DNA of 30,315 nt from Scatosoma sp045660225. Lineage in GTDB: Bacteria > Bacillota > Clostridia > Christensenellales > Borkfalkiaceae. Below, in pieces: positions 1-12,600 of the stretch. Made by a program: the position numbers and the translations under genes. The notes under the pieces are model-generated. The model saw only the letters and a program-made list of their open reading frames with translations, searched no databases and was not told the DNA's origin. Where the stretch lies: contig JAZRDK010000099.1 in assembly GCA_045660225.1 (NCBI GenBank), positions 1-30,315 of the forward strand, in the 5' to 3' direction. The number at the start of each line of letters is the position of its first letter. Positions within the stretch are counted from its first letter, which is position 1.

Positions 1-95
1 CACGGACATATCGCAAAGTTCGAAGATGTTTTTACCGCCGACGTAGACGGAGAGCGCTTCCTTTTTCAAACGCCTGCCACCGCACGCGTCGCAAG
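1..95. repeat. artefactual direct duplicate of uvrA coding sequence
   Basis: Bases 1-95 are identical to bases 180-274, an offset of exactly 179. Both copies encode the same stretch of UvrA on the minus strand, around the CxxC motif and the residues ELCDMSV. The copies are separated by the adapter-like block at 96-179. The order insert, adapter, insert is what read-through of a short circularised library insert would give. I read this copy as an assembly artefact and not as genomic sequence. Confidence 0.9.
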
Positions 96-179
96 AAGTC
101 GGATCGTTGCCATGTCGTTCTGTGAGCCAAGGAGGTGTTCCATGGAGTTGTCTTCCTAAGACCGCTTGGCCCCCGACTT
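96..179. other. MGI/BGI (DNBSEQ) adapter and index contamination
   Basis: This 84-base block has no coding relation to uvrA. It begins AAGTCGGATCG (96-106) and continues into CATGTCGTTC and TGTGAGCCAAGGAG (111-134). After a 10-base stretch at 138-147, it runs TTGTCTTCCTAAGACCGCTT (148-167) and ends CCCCGACTT. From memory, these are the two arms of the MGI/BGI sequencing adapter flanking a 10-base sample index, with about three single-base differences. Segment lengths 25+17+10+32 add up to the observed 84. The apparent C-terminal tail KSGAKRS of UvrA and a small plus-strand reading frame starting at 107 come from this block. Confidence 0.93.
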
Positions 180-1481
180 CACGGACATATCGCAAAGTTC
201 GAAGATGTTTTTACCGCCGACGTAGACGGAGAGCGCTTCCTTTTTCAAACGCCTGCCACCGCACGCGTCGCAAGGCGCGCTACGCATCAAGCGTTCGATT
301 TCCGATTTCACGCCGTCCGAAGTCGACGTCGCGTACCTTCTTTGCAGGTTGTTGACGTACCCTTCCCACGTCTTTTTGAAACTGCCCGAAAACGAACGCG
401 TTTGATACTGCATATCCACTTTTTCGTCAGCGCCGTACATCAAAATATCGTACACGCCGTCAGGCAAATCCTTGACGGGCACGTCCAGCGAGAACCTGTA
501 CGCTTTTGCAAGCGCCGACAATTCCATAAGCGCCATCGAGTTCGAGCCCAAGCTCCACCCAGTTACCTTCATCGCGCCTTCGCGCAGGGTTTTCGTGACG
601 TCGGGGCAAATCAAATCGGGGTCGACAAACTGCTTAACGCCCAGACCCGAACAGTTGGGACACGCGCCGTATACGGTGTTAAACGAGAACAGGCGCGGTT
701 CGATTTCTTCCATAGAAATTCCGCAATCGGGGCAAGCGTAGTTGACGGAAAACAGCGTTTCCGTTTCGCCGTCGTCAATGACGACCAAGCCTTCTGCAAG
801 CTTTAACGCCGTTTCCAAACTGTCCGTCAAACGCTTTTGTATGCTCGATTTTACGATAAGCCTGTCCACGACGACGGAAATATTGTGTTTGATATTCTTT
901 TCTAAGCGAATTTCTTCCTGTAAATCGTACACGATGCCGTCGATTTTCACCCTACCGAAACCGCTTTTTTTGTAACCGTTTAATTCCTTTGCGTACTCGC
1001 CTTTCCTGCCACGGACGACGGGCGCGCAAACGAGAATTTTACTGCCTTCGTCCATTGCAAGCACTCTGTCGCAAATTTCGTCCACCGTTTGACGACGGAT
1101 TTCCTTTCCGCATTTAGGACAATGTGGCACGCCGATACGCGCGAACAGCAAACGGAAATAATCGTAAATTTCCGTCACCGTGCCCACCGTCGAACGCGGA
1201 TTTCGCGACGTCGTTTTTTGGTCAATCGAAATGGCTGGCGACAACCCTTCAATGCTCTCGACGTCCGGCTTTTCCATTTGCCCTAAAAATTGACGCGCGT
1301 AGGAAGACAGGCTTTCGACGTACCGCCTTTGCCCTTCGGCAAAGATGGTGTCAAACGCCAAAGTGGATTTACCGCTTCCTGAAAGCCCCGTAAAGACGGT
1401 GAGCTTGTTTCTTGGAATCGTAACGTCCACGTTTTTCAAATTGTTTTCTTTCGCGCCTTTAATTACGATGTTTTCCTTCAT
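180..1481 (-). CDS. uvrA: excinuclease ABC subunit A, partial (3' end missing)
   Basis: UvrA is the damage-recognition ATPase of nucleotide excision repair and loads UvrB onto lesions. About 434 residues of a protein usually near 940 are present. Visible are the first Walker A motif (GLSGSGKST, about residue 33), the GQMEKPDVESIEGLSPAISI signature, the cysteine pairs CPKC and CPDCG of the zinc module, the EPRLFSFN segment, and CDACGGRRL near the break. I start at the ATG at 1481, which has AAAAGGAAAA just upstream; a GTG eight codons earlier lacks a comparable site. Real sequence stops at 180, where adapter sequence begins, so the seven residues and stop after it are not genuine. It lies 45 bases downstream of uvrB, and the two form an operon. 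Confidence 0.95.
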
Positions 1482-1526
1482 ATTTTTCCTTTTCAACGCG
1501 TACACGGGTGGGGTCTTCCCGCTTTT

Positions 1527-3488
<1,962 letters not shown>

Positions 3489-3515
3489 TGTCCTTTCCCC
3501 CTTCGAGATTTTCCG

Positions 3516-3529
3516 CAAACATTTGTTTA
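3516..3529 (-). promoter_or_regulatory. LexA-like SOS box before uvrB
   Basis: The core AAAC-N4-GTTT fits the Gram-positive LexA consensus (CGAAC-N4-GTTCG) at the inner positions but differs at the outer C and G. It sits just downstream of the uvrB -10 element, at about the transcription start, where a repressor would block initiation. uvrB is a classical SOS gene in Bacillota, so the position is sensible. The match is imperfect and short. Confidence 0.45.
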
Positions 3530-3536
3530 CGACATT

Positions 3537-3565
3537 AGTATACCACAAACCGCCTAAAAAGTAAA
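3537..3565 (-). promoter_or_regulatory. sigma-A type promoter of uvrB-uvrA
   Basis: Read on the minus strand, TTTACT (-35, 3560-3565) and TATACT (-10, 3537-3542) are separated by exactly 17 bases. The uvrB start codon is about 50 bases downstream, and the terminator of the preceding gene lies just upstream. The same TTTACT -35 sequence recurs before metG and before the candidate small RNA. Confidence 0.75.
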
Positions 3566-3601
3566 CGGATTTTGTAAAGATTTTTCCCGTCAACGCCAAG
3601 C

Positions 3602-3632
3602 AAAAAGGCTTCGAATAATCGAAGCCTTTTTT
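3602..3632 (-). terminator. rho-independent terminator of the giant secreted-protein gene
   Basis: An 8-base-pair stem GGCTTCGA / TCGAAGCC with an ATAA loop is flanked by five A and six T residues. It starts 13 bases after the stop codon of the 3,059-residue gene. The flanking A and T runs mean it could work in both directions, but only the minus-strand gene points into it. Confidence 0.9.
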
Positions 3633-3644
3633 ATTAAGTTTACG

Positions 3645-6600
3645 TTAAGAAACTTGTAAGCCCCACTTTGTAAATACGGTACTCATCGCGCCGTGTTCTT
3701 CAAAGTACGTGATGCCAAGGTTGGTACAATCCGTCTTAAAGCCGGTGCGTACCGTAGCAAGGTCACCAGTCCAGTAAGTCTTGCCAGAGTGGTTGAAACC
3801 GCCCGACCAGTAGCTACTATGGTTACCGTTTGCAATGACGAATCTAGGGAACAACGATTCGATAAGAATCTTCTGTTGATATACCTTCTTCATCGAGTTG
3901 CTTTCAGGCAAGCCGTTGACGGATGCAATCGCCGTTTCCAAATAGGTCATATACGTATTGATTTCCGTCTTCGAGAAGTTTGCGAAGTAGTACGAACTGG
4001 TGTTGTCACTCTTGAGCCAATCTTCGTAAGAATACTTAGTGCCATTACCGTACATATAATCGTAAGCTTCCGCCGTGTTGCCTACCATGCTGGTCGTATC
4101 AGAGCCAAGCCAACCGAATATACCACCGCCACCTTCGTACGCTTGTGCATTGCCGTCGCGCTTAGATTGATATTGCGTGCGCATGGACGAGTACATATTG
4201 TACATAGCCTCGTTTGCAACCGCCGTGCCGTAATAACCGCCGTCCTTGAACGTCTTCGTGTCACTGCCCGTGAAGTTGAAGAATTCTTGTTCGAGTTCTA
4301 ACAAGTACGCCTTCACATTCTCATCGGTGATACCGACCTTGACAACCTTTTCGTAGATTTCCATTTCCGCCTTAAGGACGGTGTATGCCTTAAACGATTC
4401 AAACGCCGTTTGCGCGTACTGTCTCGACTGGCCGTTTACAACCACCCAAGCCACGTCTTTGCCGAAGATTTGGACTGCGTATGCAAGCCAGTTAAGCATC
4501 GATTCAAAGGTGTCGACGGGCATCATATAGTTGTGGAAAAGCGTATCGTACAACCAAAGCGACGCGTGGTCGGTAATCTTAGACCAAGCCACCATGTCGT
4601 TGTAAATCGCGCTGTTTGCCGAGTTATTCAAATCAAGCGTTTCTACGCCGACCCTTACAGGCGCGTACAGAACACCGACGTGTTCGTTGACGCCCTTATG
4701 CGCTTTCGTGGTGTCAAAACCAACTTTTTGCAACTCAGAGTCCGTAGGCGCAGTAAGCAAGTAGTAGTACGCCAAGGTGTAAAGCTGGAACTCTCTATCA
4801 GGACGCAATCTTTCAATTTCCGTTGCAACTTCGGAAAGGAATCTCAATGCGGCCGCCGTATTATTTTTCATAGCGTTAACAATCTTAGCATCGCTTGCCT
4901 TCCTACAGCCACTACACTTACAAGGGTCCATCGAATAATTGTCCATCATCGAGAAGGAGAGTGCCGTCTTATCGGGATTTGCATCCAACACAGCAACCAT
5001 CTTTGTCGCCAAAGCGCTAACCATCGCCGCGCGCTCGGTTTCGTTGTCGTTTGCCGTGTAGCAAACGTCGTACGCTTTATACGTACCGTTTGCACCCGTT
5101 CTGGAAATAGCCTCTCTATACCATTTCGGATGCGTCGAACCAAACTCTTCATAAGGCAACCAGAACAACGTGTTGTGGACGCCGTAAACGCGCGTTTCAC
5201 CCGTTTGCTGATACGTACCTACAGGGCCCATCGACCAGAAGTCGTGGCTGTTGATGGCACGCTGTGCTACTTTGTAAGGGTTACCTGCGTTGGTTTGACC
5301 GCGTTCACTGAACGCAACGGTGGATACGATGTCGAAGGTACTGTCGTTGAAGGTAATACCGTCTTGATAGTCAAACGTAACAACGTCGTCGTCATACGCC
5401 CTAAACCCAAGCGTTTCTTCCAAGAAACGGTGAGCCGCCGCAAGGTAATCGTTTCCGTCTTTTGCGTAAATGAATACGGAATTTCCTTCCGATTGAATTA
5501 AGTAGGTGTGGTCAAGGTCTTTGCCTGCAATCACGTCGCTAACCGGCATACCTACAACGTCGCCGATGACGATGTAGCAAGCCGTATCGCTCCACGTAGC
5601 CGTCGTTGCCCTAGGCAGGACGATGCCATCTTGTACGTTTTCAGAGAACGTACCTGCCAACGTAGTAGACGTCGCATACGTAACCGTACCCGTCGCGCGA
5701 TAGAACATTTTGCCGATGAAACCTGCCGCTTCTCTTGCAAAGTCGTTTCTATCGTCGTAGACGATGACGTAGTCGGTTGCCGTGTTGTCTTCATTGACAA
5801 AGTATTTGGTGTTCGATTTTTCGACTGCGGGTGCCGTAAGCAAGGTGTTGCCGTTTATCGAAAGACTGGTTGCGTTTGCATCGAAATAGTTCCAACCGTT
5901 GACGGTGTCTGCGTTTTCCGCAAGGAATTCGCCTGCGCTTGCATAGTTTGCGAAATAGTCGTAACCACGAGGCACAATTCCGTCTTCAGACCCTTGCAAG
6001 TCGGTGTTGTTATAACGAACTGCCACCATCTTGCTCGGCATTTCACCAACGATAAATACGTTTTGATACAGGTTGTAGTCGTCTATTGCCTGACCGATAA
6101 TGAAATATGCCGTCGTGCCTGCATTCTTGAATTTTTGTTCGGTAATGTCGATGATAGAGTTCTTCATCGTTACCCTACCGTACATCGACTGGTTGTTGAT
6201 GGTTACGACGTACGCCGAAGCCCATGCGTTTTCTTCCGTGTACTTCACGTATACGTTTTCCACCAAGCCTTCGCCCCAACCGACAAGGTATGCGTTGTAA
6301 TCGGCTACGCCACCCAAGAAGGCAACGTTTTTAAGGACGCCGTCTTTGTGCATCTTCGTGATAAACGCCGTCATACGGTAGTGCGTACCGTTACTAAATT
6401 CCTTCTTTTCGAAGACGTCGGGCGCCGTCGAATCGAAATACGTCGTTCCGTTGAAGGTGTCGGAAACGCGCATATTCTTAATCGCGTAGCCCCTACCGTC
6501 AAACGTACCCCTAAAGCCAAGTTCTTCTTGACCGGACGCGTATTCGATAGGCTTACCCGTCGAATCCGCCTGACCGTGAACAGGCGTTTCGAACTTACCG

Positions 6601-9600
6601 TTGTAGTCGATGTCGTTACCGAGCACGAAATAACCGTCGTAAATCCAGTCGCCCGTCGTGCCGTTGTACGCGTCTGCCCAAGCCGTCCAGTTGTTGATAT
6701 CGCTTGCCGTGGTAAGCACCTTCGTTGCTAAGACAGCAGGTACGGTAATCGTTCTGTTTTCACCAGAGCAAAGATACGTAACCGTCATTTCCGTTGCGCC
6801 AAACGTCTTACCAAACGCGTTGACGTTGAAGGTCATATCGTTAAAGGTTTTGCCGTTAATCGTTGCGGAAACGAAGTTGTACTTAGACAAGCCGTCCAAA
6901 GCGATGGTATACGTTTGGTCGTTATTGACAACGCCGTTGGTAATGCCAAGGTCGATGGCTTGTTCGCTTCTGTCCGTAATTTCGACGCTGGTTGCTTCTT
7001 CAAGCGAGCAGAATTTTACGGGAACGGTAATCTTGTAGTTTATCGTGCCGTCCGTCGCCGTAACGATAAGCGTCGCATTGCCCGTCGTGATGCCCGAAGG
7101 AATCGTCAACGCGCTTGCGTTGGTGCCAAAGTCGTATTCGCCGTCTGCAGTCTTAATGCTGGTGACGGTAAAGCCTGCATATTCGCCCAAATCAAGCGTT
7201 TTGTCCGTGTCAATCCAAACTTCCTTTTCAGACAAGGACTTCGTAAGGGTAATGGTAAGACCTGCTTTTGTCGTAACGCCTTTTGACAAGATTCCATACG
7301 AAGGAACGTTGAGCGCGCAGTTCGTAAACGTCGGCAAGTTAGCCGCATTTGTACCGAATACGCCTTCAAGGTGTACTTCGGAATTGATAACAACGTTCGT
7401 CCAAGCACCGCTGTACGACGCGCTACCAATGATTGCGCCATACTGACCGTCGACAGGGATATTCGTGCCACCAACACCGCTGATATTTACCGTAACATCG
7501 GTAAATTTCGCACGGCTGTACGTCGCAAATACGTTCTTTTGATAACCAATCGCATAATTCGTCGCGTTGACCGTCAAGTTTTTAATGACTGCCGTACCCG
7601 ACAACGAACCAAAGATACCGTTTTTCGTGTTCGCAACGCCCATATCCCAAGCGATGCTATGACCCATACCGTTCAGCGTGCCTGTGAAACCAACGTCGTT
7701 GTAATGCGTCGTTGCTACTTTTTCCAACGCGCTCGCGTTGAAGACAATGTCGTTGCCGAGCGCGTAATAGCCAGACTTATTACCCGTCGTAGCATTTCCA
7801 TAGAAACGAACGGCTTGTTCTAATTCTTCCATCGTCGTGATGACGCCGTCCGCAAAGACTACGGGGATGGCAACGTTGTAAAGGTTGCCGTTCAACGTAC
7901 CAAGTACGTTTACCGTGTATTCGCCTGCGGTTAAGCTTGCAGGGACTTGCAATGCATTTACGTCCAAACCAAGACTTACGCCACCAGCCGTAATCGTTAT
8001 AGGTTGAATATCAGCGTACTGACCAAGCGCAAGCGACTTGGTTTCAGCGTTCAGCGCGATTGCCTGTGCGTCTAACGTTACGTCTACGGGCGTGGAATAC
8101 GTCCAACCCGTTGCCGTATTATGCGAGCCGTCATACCACGTAAGCGAAGGCGCATTGACTACGCAGTTCGTATACTTACTGCTTGCCAAATTGGTCGCCG
8201 TACCAAGCAACGTACCAATGCCAATCGTCGAGTTTATGGTAACGTTCGTCCAAGTACCGCCATAGATTACGTTACCAATAATCGTACCGTGTCCGCTAGC
8301 CGTACTAATTGCCCCGCTTCCGATTACATTAATCGTTACGTCTGTAAGCGAAGCGTTGGAGATATACGCCACTACGCATTTACCAGCTCCCGCAACATAA
8401 TTAACCGCGGTAATCGTCAAGTTTTTAACGGTTGCTGCACCTGCCGTACCGAAGATACCGTCCACAGCCGTTGCCATATCCCAAGTAATGGTGTGCCCCA
8501 TACCATTGAGCGTACCAAGGAAGCCCGTCGTACCAGCACTGACATACTTTCTCGTCGGGTTTTCATCCAAAGCAAATCTTTCTTCCGTATAGGATACGTC
8601 GTTGCCAAGAACGTAATAGCCCGTCTTGTTCGTGCCGTAGTAACGAACAGCCGATTCCAGTTGTTCCATCGTCGTGATGATGCCGTCCGCGAAGACAACA
8701 GGGATGGTGATTTCATATTCTTGCACGCCAATCGTACCGGAAACAACCAACGTCTGTTCGCCCGAAGTTACGCCCGTAAGCGCGGACGCGTTGGTGCCAT
8801 AGTTGGTTTTGCCGTCCAAAGACTTAATGCTTGCAACCGTCAAGCCTTGGTATTCGCCAAGGTTAATAGAAGGCGCGCTTACCAAAACGGTTTGCGAATC
8901 AAGCGTTACGCTTTCCGTAGGCAATCTTAACGTAATGCCTTCTTCCGAAGTTACGTTGGTCGTGCCCGTCGTACCGATGGTAAGGACGGAATTTGCGATA
9001 ATCGAAACGTTGTTAAAGACGTTTGCCGTATCCGTATCATTACCGCTTGAAGGATTCTTTTCGTAGTATGCGTTACCGAAAATACCTGCAACGTCAAAAC
9101 CTTCTGCGTTAAGCGTTACGTTGGTAAACGTCGAATCGAAAGTGGACATAAATGCCAACCAACCTACGTTTGCCTTCACTTCAGGCGTACCTGCGCCAAG
9201 CATATTGACGGTTACGTCCGTGAAGGTTGCCTTTGCAATCAACGTCGCGAATACCGCTTGATAGCCGGAGTTGTTTGCATTGTTACCGAAATAATAATCG
9301 TTTACGGTCAAGTTCTTAATGATTGCGTTATAGCCGACGATACCGAACATACCGCGCGTGCCCGTCTTACCGTTAATCGTCTTACCGTTGCCGTCGAACG
9401 TACCGCGGAAGCCGTATGCACCGTAGGTGTAGTTCGGCGCACCGTAGTTGTTGAAGAAGACAAACGTCGAATCACCGATGTCGTTTGCAAGACGGTAATA
9501 ACCGTAAAGCGGGTCGATGGTCGTCATCTTGAACGTTTCAACAAATTCGTCCGTCGTGGTGATGTCTTTCGTTACGACAAGGACGTTTATGGTAATCGTC

Positions 9601-12600
9601 GTCGTTGCAAGCGAGTACTTATCCTTGAGAACGACTTTCACCGTTGCGTTGCCGTGCTTATCCTTTGCATTTCTTGCCGTGTCGGGAATATTGAGCGCCG
9701 ATACGTCGTTGCCCAAGTCGTAGTTTACGCCACCCATGGTAAGCGTAATCGTTTGTACGTCTTCGGCTTTGTACGTGCCAAGGTCAAGCGCGTTGGTTGC
9801 TTTCGAAAGTACGATGTCCTGCGTACCATCAAGCGTTACGTTGACGTTCGTAGGCGCGGTTGCTACCGTAATGCCTGCAACGGACGTAATGGACGTTGCG
9901 TTTGCTGCCGTAGTTGCGCACTCGTATACGCTGTTACCGAGTTCATACAACGTTTCCGCGTATACGTATACGTTGTTAAACGTACAGGTTTCGGGCAAGA
10001 ACACGCCACCGAATACGGAAGCAATCGTCTTGCCTTCCGCGTTGATAACTACGTTTTCAAACGTCGTGTTGTTCACACCCGTATTCTTGTTAGCGCAGGA
10101 CAAAACACCCGATTGTGCGTAAGCTACGCGGGTTATCGTAGCGCATACGTTGTATACCATATTTTTAATGGTTGCGCCTTGGATATTCTTTGCGAAACCG
10201 GAGCCACCGAAATGGCTTGCCACACCGTAGTCGTTAATCGTTACGTTTTTGATGACTGCACCTTCGCCGATTTCACCAAATAAGCCGTGACCGTTATACA
10301 CCGATTTGTACGTAATCGAATAGCCGTTGCCGTCCAAGGTTGCGCGCCAACCGTCGGTGGTTTTGTTGTTGTTGGGAACGCTAGTGCCTTGCACCAAAGA
10401 ATACGTGGACGAGCCGACGTCGTTTGCAAGTTTATAATAACCGTATACGACTGCGTTGTCCGCCTTCGGACGAAGTTCCCAAATACGGTCAATCGTCGTA
10501 ATTTCTTCCGTTACGAGCGTTACGGGCACGGTAAATACGTAAGGCTTACCTGCAACCGTTGCCGTAATCGTAACGTCCTTTTCGCCGTGGTTTTGAACGT
10601 CTGCCTTTAACGCATCGGACACCGTCAACGCGGAAAGATTCGTGCCCAAGTTGTACGAGTCAAGCAAAATCGACTGCACTTTCGCCGTCTTGTACTGCGT
10701 TCCAAGCGAAAGGGCAAACGTGCTGTCCGTCATAACAAGGTCTTGTCTGTTATCCAACGTAACCGCCGTAGAATCCACTTGTTTTACGGTTACGGGCACG
10801 GTAATCGTCGTTGCCACGCCGTTGACGTTGGCAAGTACGGTTATCGTTTGGTTGCCGAATACTGCGCCGTCGGAAACCATGTTTTGGGGAATTTCCAAGT
10901 TTTCAAGGTCGGTACCCAAATCATAATTGCCAAGTTTTACGCTGAGAATATCTGCGCCTTCGTACGCGTCGCCAAGGTCAATCGTGTTGTCGTCCGTCAA
11001 AACAATTTCTTGCTTGTCTTCCAAGGTAGCCGCCGTCAAATTTGTTTTCGAAACAATACCTTTAAGCACTTGCGTCGTATAGTCCACACTGCTAATCGTA
11101 ATCGTTTTTCCTTCACCGACGGAAGGGTCTACGTACGCTTTCTTCCAATACGAGTGGCTGCCCAAACGAGTAAGCGTAAGATTTTCTTCAATTACAAAGT
11201 TTTCGAAAGTACAAGCCCTTGCGTCCGAAGGTTCACCGTAAAAAGCTGCACCAAACAAACCGTCGATAGTTAAGACGCTTTTGGATTGTAAGGTAACGTT
11301 TCTAAAAACCGTCGATTGCGCGTTTGCCGCACCCGTAATCCAAGCCGTACTATTTCTAGACCCGCTGTTATTGATAGCCCTAATCGTTACGTTTTCGACG
11401 ATTGAATTTTGTACCAAATACGCCAAAGCGGACGTATTACCGCCACCCAACCAACGGTCAACAAGCGTGAAATTCTTTACGGTAGCATTTTTTAATGCGC
11501 CAAAAATACCGTAATAGTAGTTCGACGCGGTATAGATGGTATGTCCTTGACCGTTCATCGTACCAAAGAAACCGAACGTCTTCTGATTCCAGTCAGAAAT
11601 ATACGTCGTAGAAATATCTACCCAGTCACTCGTAGCATCACCGATATCTGCAGTCAATTTGTAATAACCGTAAATAGGAGCGCCGTCAACAACGCTCGCG
11701 TCGGTAATCGTCGTTTGGAAAGTCGCAAGGTCGCCGATGTATTTCGTAACCACCGTTACGGGAAGGGTAACGGTGAAATTAGAGTTGCCGTTTTGAAGAG
11801 AAACGGTAAGCGTACCTTCGCCGTGGTCTTGGGGGTTTTGCGCAAGCGCCGTCAAGTCCAACTGCGTTTCACCGCTGGAAAGCGTGTACGTGCTACCACC
11901 AGGCGCGGTGTATACTGCGCCCTGGATTGCGGTGTAGGTGTAGTCTTTGATGTAATCGGTCAAAGACGCTCCACTTTCAATGGAAATATCGCGTCTATAG
12001 ATTGCGTACGCGACGGCATCGTTCTTTACAGGCGCGGTGAAATCAAAGGGCGTTACACCGTCCTTTTTATACCAGCCGACAAATTCTGCGTTGGCAACCG
12101 TTGCAGGCGTTTCTGCCGTGCTTACGGGCGTGTTATAATCGAGTTCACGCTCAATTCCCGCACCGCCGTTGACTTGGAAGGTCACCGTCTTGTCGATGTA
12201 CGTTTCCTTTAAGTCGGATTTTTGTTCCGCCGTCAGTTTAGAGCCTTCGTCGTAATATTCAAGCTCTGCAACAGCCGACAAAGAAAGCGTATCCAACTGG
12301 TCCGTGTACACGTGCGTGCCCGCGGTCTTATCATATACGTAACCACGGACGGAAATTTCCGTACCCAAGTCCGACTTGGGAATATTGTACAAGTAGATTA
12401 CCGTTTGCATGTATTCTACGTTGCCAATTTCCGCCTTATACCAAAGTTCGGACGTGTCCGTGTCGGAAAGCGTTGCTTTATAACCCGTACCGCCTACTTC
12501 CAACGTCTTGCCGTTCAAAAGGTGCGCGGGAAGAAGCAACGTACCCGTTTGGTAGTTGCTGTTTAATACGCCCTTCTTGCCGTCAATCGTACCGTATTTG

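Noticed and set aside
156..179. Genuine premature stop or altered C-terminus of uvrA
   Set aside because: The last seven residues and the stop are encoded by the adapter-like block, so the gene is cut by the contig end and not mutated.
107..806. Plus-strand reading frames across the left end of the window
   Set aside because: They start in or near adapter sequence and run antisense to uvrA; the translated products are Arg-rich shadows of the real gene.
3489..3599. Longer uvrB with a 37-residue extension
   Set aside because: It would include the promoter and LexA-like box; the ATG at 3488 has a strong ribosome site and the conserved N-terminus.
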